From contig JAMKCH010012546.1 of NCBI GenBank assembly GCA_023653785.1, positions 1 through 64,000 on the forward strand: a DNA stretch of 64,000 nt, written 5' to 3'. Shown piece by piece: positions 58,589-64,000 of this stretch; position 1 is the first letter of the stretch; the number at the start of each line of letters is the position of its first letter. The notes beneath the pieces are model-generated. The model was not told the DNA's origin and did not search any database. It was given only the letters and a program-made list of their open reading frames with translations. Made by a program: the position numbers and the translations under genes. This stretch comes from Ophioderma brevispina. Its lineage: Eukaryota; Echinodermata; Ophiuroidea; Amphilepidida; Ophiodermatidae.

Positions 58589-58903
58589 CTTTAAGGGTCT
58601 CCTTGATAATCCCTGAGATGGAATTTGTTTTCCCTTTTTCTTCACTCTTCTGAATATGACTTTCTTGCCCTAGGTAAGGATTTCGTGGATAAAGGGGAAT
58701 AGGAATGGCTAGAGCGATCAAAGCAATTCCGGTAGCCAAAAAGCCAATCCACCAACCGCCTATCCATCGAGGATCTCTTTGAGGAATATCACGAGGAATT
58801 TCATCTTCGGGTATGCGATCAAAGTCGGTGTAGAATGTGAGTACATAGCCACCAAGGAAAGAACCCGCAATGGGTCCAACTAACCCAAGTGTAGTCATTA
58901 AAG
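58589..58903 (-). CDS. SLCO/OATP transporter, coding exon 2 (family signature)
   Basis: A 315-nt exon, acceptor CGGCACAG and donor GTTAGT, phase 1 at both ends. Joined to exon 1 it reads V-V-V-Y-N-S-L-M-T-T-L-G-L-V-G-P-I-A-G, a normal OATP helix. It contains D-P-R-W-I-G-G-W-W-I-G-F-L, the organic-anion-transporter signature (D-x-R-W-I/V-G-A-W-W-x-G-F/L-L), with Gly in place of the usual Ala. The acidic E-D-E-I-P-R-D loop precedes it, and a Ser/Lys/Glu-rich cytoplasmic loop ends the exon. Family members carry bile salts, steroid conjugates, thyroid hormones, prostaglandins and similar anions across the plasma membrane; the substrate here is unknown. Confidence 0.93.
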
Positions 58904-58946
58904 CTGTGCCGTGAAACATAAACATAATACATCTTTAACACTTAAA

Positions 58947-59229
58947 GTGACCAAGGGGTTTTCACTCCCGTTGGTGCCCAAGGGGGGTCCATGGGACCCC
59001 CTAAGGAAACCACTTTCCTGGGGGAACTTTTGGACGAAATTTATACAACATGTGGAGAGTCTTTTTTTTTTTTTTTTTTTTGTTATCACCATCTGCATTG
59101 TTATGTGACCAAGGGGTTTTCACTCCCGTTCGGGCTCCCGTTGGTGCCCAAGGGGGGGGGGGTCCATGGGAAGGAAACCACTTTCCCGGGGGAATTTTTG
59201 GACGAAATTTATACAACATGTGGAGAGTC
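58947..59229. repeat. Direct repeat pair in SLCO intron separated by poly(T)
   Basis: GTGACCAAGGGGTTTTCACT ... CAACATGTGGAGAGTC occurs at 58947-59061 and again at 59105-59229, with several indels between them. The 43 bases between start with about 20 T residues. A shorter relative (GCCCAAGGGGGGGTTCCATGG) lies near 59690. Confidence 0.8.
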
Positions 59230-60141
59230 ATAAGACAACCCCAAATCAGCAATAAAAAATGAAATTTGTTATTTGGGTGGCAAATTAGGGGCAAAACATT
59301 GTTTTCAAAACACGCGAAAAATGGGCAAAAAGACGGAAAATTCAAATGAGCTTTGCGCTTACATCAAACTTTTTGAAACTTATTTTTTGTTGATATCTAC
59401 TCTAGAAGACCCAAATAACAAATTTAACACAAAACTTGCAGTTTTAGGGAATCCTGTAGTTTTTACGGGGGTTTTGCAAAATCCGTTCACTTTCCCCCCA
59501 TAGACTTTGTAAGTAACGGTTTAGCAACGTCCTCAATGAAATTGATTGTTTTCAGCACATAAAGGGTTAATTATTTTTACTGTTACTGATAATTGTTTAC
59601 TTATATGTATGTGTGAACAAATATCAGCAAAAAAAATTGGGTTGGTTCTTTGATTTTTATAAATATTCTCGGATGACTTCCGTTAGTGCCCAAGGGGGGG
59701 TTCCATGGGACCCTCCCTAATTAACTCATTAACGGCATGGCCGATTTTAATTATTTTGGTATGAAAAGAAGCGAGTTTAAAAGTCAGACAATTACAAAAA
59801 AATTCGGCGCAAAAATCCCACGCGCAAGCGGCCAGCGTGAAAAAAAATTTGGAGGACCCTAGGAAGTAGGGGAAGAAATTGATAACACGGTTTATAACGT
59901 CATCACAGTATCAATATCAAAGTTACAGTAAGCATTTTTTTTTCATATCAGAACAATGTTATTACATGTTTGCTGTGTGCCTATGACGCTGGAAGCTAGC
60001 ACGGGTCAAAGTAAAATCGTCTAATGGGATTACAAAAAGTTTAAAATAAACATTGTTTCCCTTGTTATCCTTTTGAATGTGCGCAAAGTCTACCTACATC
60101 AATGACACTGTAATACGATAACAAAAAATAGATGGACTTAC
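59230..60141. other. SLCO intron 1, rest
   Basis: AT-rich intron sequence with no recognised gene. It extends to the donor GTAAGT (60136-60141 on the minus strand). Confidence 0.6.
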
Positions 60142-60932
60142 AATTATAAACAACCACTGTGTGCTTATTTCTGCTTACAAGATCAAACATGTACGTGATA
60201 ACGACTGGCCAGTGTACAGCTTGACCTATCCCAAAGACAATTTGTCCTATAAGAAGCCATATAGCAACTCCTTTAAATCCCACACTCGATCCCGCGCATG
60301 GCTGCAAATGTTGTGTAGTTGAGGGACTTTGAGTAGTATTGAAGCCATCAATGTCTTCACACAACAAAGTTTGCTTAACCTGGGATTGTCCTGCTGTGCT
60401 ACTGATGCCAGCTGCTAAAGCCTTTGGATCAAGAGGTTCGGAAAGGTAATGAGGAACGGCAGTTAACACATCGCCAAGACCCATGCTAACGACACAGAAC
60501 GTCAACCAGGCAGGCCTGCTAGTTTTAGTCGCAAGGACACCAAAGGGAATTATGAAAGGAAGAGCGGCGACATCGTTGATTTGTGCAAGAAAGGCAGATT
60601 CCGCACTCCCGAGACCAAATCGGCGTTCTATAGTCGACAAGGTGGAACCGAAGTACGTATTGTTGAGATAAACAAAAAAGGAAATAACACCAAGATGTAA
60701 GGAAATTATCAGTGGTTTACGCAACCACTGTATCCAGACTGGAGAACAAATACTTCCTGCTCCGCACCTTTTATCATAGTCCACTTTGGAGTCTCCAGGT
60801 TGGTCAGCAACACTTTCTTGGCCAAGATGTCCGTCGGTATCATGTTGTTTATTTTTAGTGGAATGAGCTTCCTCGCCTACACTCTCCATTTCTCCTATGT
60901 CTCGGACGTCCATATATGGTTAATCAGCGGGT
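60142..60932 (-). CDS. SLCO/OATP transporter, first coding exon
   Basis: Organic anion transporter of the SLCO/OATP family, part of the major facilitator superfamily. The ATG is at 60911-60913. A TTTTCAG acceptor just upstream (exon edge 60932) suggests a non-coding leader exon further upstream. The exon gives 257 codons plus one base and ends at GTAAGT. The N-terminus (1-62) is hydrophilic. Membrane helices lie near 68-90, 108-128, 134-153 and 215-243, with a large loop (155-213) holding two cysteines and a possible N-glycan site at N192. Residues 80-120 (F-V-Y-L-N-N-T-Y-F-G-S-T-L-S-T-I-E-R-R-F-G-L) follow the standard OATP start, where helix 1 is followed by STIEKRF. Confidence 0.93.
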
Positions 60933-63147
60933 CTGAAAATGAATGCGTTCTTAATTTTATTTTTTTTTTTAAATTTGTAGTATTATTTAAATAAAAGCCT
61001 TTAAACAATACATTATACATCAGAGTATGTACGATATGTCGAACTCAAAATTCGAAATGAATTTGATTAACTACTAACCGATAAGGATGCTGAATAATTT
61101 CCAACAATATGCTGATAGCTGAGGATACTTCAGCCTTAATATGGTCGGTTGTGGCTCGTAGTATCCATATGGTATATGTTCCGGTATGGTTGTGGCTTTC
61201 TTGTCTAGTATCGTACGGTGCACTTCTGGAATGAGTGTTCCAATATCGTACACAACGGCCATTGGGTGGTAGGGAACTACACACGGATTACAACTTAAAC
61301 ATGTCTCTAAGTATTGCAATGTAGAACAATGAGGAAAAGTCAAAAATCAAGTGTGAAATCTGGTAAATTCGAAACCTTTGGAAGTAATAACAGCCAGTTC
61401 CTTATGCTTCTGCAAATAGGGGGTGTGTTCATTTGCAAATTTTGGTGTATGAATATGAGGACATGAATATGGAGATGACCTCTCTGGACAAGCATATTAC
61501 ATTTAAAAAGAATATTGGAAATTGGTAACCCCTGTACATGCCCCTTGAAAAAGTTTGTTCAAGGTTTCCGAATTTGGAAAACTTGCATGTGTTATTGCGG
61601 TATCAGATGCTTGTAATGGTGTGAAGTTGTTTAAAATGTCATTTAATATGAAAAATAATAAAATAAATAAATCCTAACAAATGCCTTGTTTAAAAAATTG
61701 GAATTTGTAATCTGATCAATCAAACAACTTTGGTGTTGAGAGCCTAGTTGCCCAAAGACTGCATTCGAGTTTATAGCAATATCATCTTTTCTACTACATG
61801 AATCAAAAAAAATTGTGCAACGGTTGCAGATGACCTTGACCTTGATAAAGTCACTGAATCATAGGTTTGTTGTTGTTTTAATAAAGCAAATCTAATGTAC
61901 TTCCAAATGTTGACAAAATTAAAGAAAACGATTCAAAAATAAGCCAGATATGACCAATTTTGTAAGCACACCCCTTTTTCCTCCATTCCAATGGGATTTA
62001 CACAGTTAAGCAAGAATACGTCGATGTACGATATAGGCCTACGGGGCATAGCATTATGAAAGTAATGATGACTCATGCTATTTTGTTTAATTGATCTATG
62101 AATAGCCATAATCTCCCTCATTGATCTTCAAAAAGAATTTAATGTTAAAACAAAATCTCACCCAATTACTCCTGATGTGTAAGTGAAAAGGGTTTCAACA
62201 CTACTACTGTAATCCAGGTATAGATACAAGTTATGCCAATAATAAGGGACTAAACTCTTTCAATATCCTAAACAATGGGAAGATCTTGTTTTCTTGCTCT
62301 GCAACAGATGAATTGGTATAATTGGTATACAGATGAATTGGTATTGGCATAAATAAAATAATTGATTAATCTGTAGTTGAAATAATCAAGAAAATGTAGC
62401 ATTATATTGACAAAGGCATCATGATATTGATATTGTACATTCTCACAAACACAAGTTTAATGTGTGTAAATCCCATAGGAATGGCGAAAAAAGGGGTGTG
62501 CTTGCAAATTTGGTCATATCTGGCTTATTTAATTGATTTCTTTCATTTTTTCAACATTTGGAAGTATATTAGATGTGTTTTATAAAGACAACAACAAATC
62601 TATGATATAGTGATTGCATTAAGGTCAAGATCATCTTTAATCCTTGCACATTTTTTTTGATTTACGTAGTACAACGTCTACCCCTTTCTCGTGTTCAATC
62701 ATGTGTTGCTAAAAAGTTGTCTCAGATATTATCTTAGGCGGGGTCAAATCTAATGCTTGTCCACATACTAATCACTGTGTGGAAAAGCTATATCTATTTA
62801 AACTTTTGAAAAACCACAGAAGACTACCTGCTGCGATTTATGCCATCAATTACATCAAACTTTATCTTAATAATGTAACCAGCAAGGCAGATGTGACTTT
62901 GGATGACTTTAACAAAGCATTGGACTGTCTTCTCAGACATCACACATGAATCGACCATAGAATTAACATTTAACAAGGGCCTATCATTTGAAAGAAATTA
63001 TAGTAAATAGGTCTAGTGTTATACAACTCACATGTCAACTAAATGAGTTACACAGAATCAACTTTGACAGTCACAATAAAGTGTTATTGTTTGGTATAAG
63101 TAAATTTGTATAACTAAAAATTGTACACGGTTGCCGAATTCGGAACC
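60933..63147. other. Intergenic DNA upstream of SLCO
   Basis: The minus frames at 61045-61284 and 61074-61343 overlap and have no family I recognise. They could include a leader exon or decayed sequence. Two stretches, about 61800-62000 and 62440-62650, are inverted relatives of each other: both contain ATTTTGTAAGCACACCCC/GGGGTGTGCTTGCAAA and ATAGGTTTGTTGTTG-like sequence. No promoter could be assigned. Confidence 0.45.
61800..62660. mobile_element. Putative ~0.85-kb element with long inverted ends
   Basis: Left: ATTGTGCAACGGTTGCAGATG, CCTTGACCTTGATAAAG, TGTTGTTGTTTTAATAAAGC, AATGTACTTCCAAATGTTGA, AAATAAGCCAGATATGACCA, GTAAGCACACCCCTTTTTCC, TTCCAATGGGATTTACACA. The right side (62460-62660) carries the reverse complements of these in mirrored order. 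Arms are ~190 bp and mildly diverged. The centre has no recognised gene. Confidence 0.65.
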
Positions 63148-63516
63148 TTATTCAAATATTTTCGAGGTACATGTGCAGAGGCGGGTTACCCCCCCCCCTT
63201 CAATTGTTTTGTTGAATATCAAATTCTTGTTCAGAGAGGTCATCGACATATACTGTAAACTGTGTAAACAGTCATACTGTAGGGCAAGAGAGCCACATAG
63301 CATGGGTACAATACATCCACCTGTAATTGAATTCCAGAGATTCTCGAGTTGTACAGGTGTTCTATTATACTCTCGGTATTTCCACCGTAGGGCATGGGAG
63401 ATGTAATGTTTATCGCCAAGTGTGACGTCGTATTGCATAGGGTCTATAAGCAAACGTCCATAGATTGTTGTCAAGAAATGGAGAATAATGAATAAAACGT
63501 ACATGCCAAAAAACAA
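63148..63516 (-). CDS. Possible exon of a secreted or membrane protein
   Basis: An ATG-initiated frame of 122 codons. It begins with a strong signal-peptide-like stretch (M-Y-V-L-F-I-I-L-H-F-L-T-T-I-Y-G) followed by a mixed, non-repetitive sequence containing two Cys and one N-x-T site. Possible GTATG donors lie near 63275 and 63250, so the coding part could stop before the Ile/Lys-rich end. No family is recognised and no second exon is visible. It may be a first exon or chance. Confidence 0.2.
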   Translation of the reverse strand: MFFGMYVLFIILHFLTTIYGRLLIDPMQYDVTLGDKHYISHALRWKYREYNRTPVQLENLWNSITGGCIVPMLCGSLALQYDCLHSLQYMSMTSLNKNLIFNKTIEGGGVTRLCTCTSKIFE

Positions 63517-63878
63517 TTACCGAATTCCACGTGTGTATCTTCTGTACACGCGATTGGATGTCAATATGTAAAAGGTGCAGGTGAGCGTCATAGTTTAAAA
63601 TGATTAAATCGAAAATATGATTACCTTAAAACATTCATATTAAAGGCACACTAGATTACCTTAGGTCATTATAGTGTCATTGCTTTATTGTACAAACAGG
63701 AAAACGCCTTTATTATCTTTGTTATTTTATTAAATGTCCGAACAACATAAAGAAAATTTAAAACAACAATTAATGTCTCTTAGCTTTGTTTCCGATGGAT
63801 TGAGATAAAGCTACATTAATACTCTGTTGCCATAAACCAGTATAGCTAACGTACAACTTATGTCAAATAATTTCATTT
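63517..63878. other. Intergenic DNA, nothing recognised
   Basis: AT-rich. TTAAAGGCACACTAGATTACC near 63640 looks like a TTAA-type MITE tip without a partner. Confidence 0.4.
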
Positions 63879-64000
63879 TTAACCCTCGTCTACCTTAGCT
63901 CCTGCAAACCTTAGGAGGAACCTTCAGACGATCAAGCTCGCCAAGAAATGTGATGAACCTGGTAGCCTAATCCCCCACCAACACCCTTTGAGGATCAGAG
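63879..64000. mobile_element. piggyBac-type left terminus running off the window
   Basis: TTAACCCTCGTCTACC at 63879-63894 equals the terminus of the 2020-2752 MITE including its TTAA. The following sequence (TTAGCTCCTGCAAACC...) is different, so it may be another family member or just the tip. The other end lies beyond the window. Confidence 0.5.

Overview
This window is eukaryotic, most likely from a marine invertebrate animal. Evidence: a vertebrate-style SLCO/OATP transporter gene split by GT-AG introns, an intronless class A GPCR, very sparse coding sequence, and many animal-type transposons (LINE, Ty3/Gypsy, TTAA-target and TA-target MITEs, foldback elements). Foldback elements with tandem-repeat arms recall the TU elements of sea urchins, so an echinoderm or related deuterostome is a reasonable guess, but nothing here fixes the species.

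Only two host genes are well supported, both on the minus strand. The first is a 367-codon single-exon rhodopsin-like receptor at 9654-10757. The second is the 5' part of an organic-anion transporter gene: three coding exons at 60932-60142, 58903-58589 and 57954-57790, all joined in phase 1. The transporter's remaining ~40% (Kazal-type loop and last membrane segments) should lie at lower coordinates, but I could not find it. Two other short ORFs (40935-41216 and 63148-63516) are weak candidates.

The rest is mobile or repetitive DNA. 0-5 kb: a LINE tail, then an exact 1746-bp tandem duplication containing a piggyBac-type MITE nested in another TTAA element. 5-11 kb: hairpin MITEs, a LINE RT relic and the GPCR. 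11-19 kb: a LINE tail, microsatellites, a 966-bp foldback element with 9-bp target duplications, and an element flanked by 317-bp direct repeats. 18.3-27.6 kb: a MITE plus retroelement segment, a decayed Ty3/Gypsy element, then a second indel-ridden copy of the first segment. 30-33 kb: 233-bp tandem repeats and a CR1-like LINE. 33-42 kb: TTAA-type MITEs, a trinucleotide tract, and a GC-rich block I do not recognise. 42-56.4 kb: a large composite bounded by inverted 26-bp minisatellite arrays, holding a 12-bp pyrimidine minisatellite and a 4.9-kb segment with inverted ends around 3.3 kb of unusual C+T-rich sequence. 57-64 kb: the transporter and intergenic DNA.

Three separate direct duplications break at homopolymer runs of about 19-20 nt, and one long duplicated block starts abruptly inside other elements. 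Together these suggest that haplotypes were joined end to end in the assembly, or that noisy reads were used to fill gaps. Copy-number claims from this window should be treated with care. I found no convincing new gene system. The most unusual items are the inverted-array composite, the pyrimidine-skewed block, and the MITE family carrying paired CRE-like sites.
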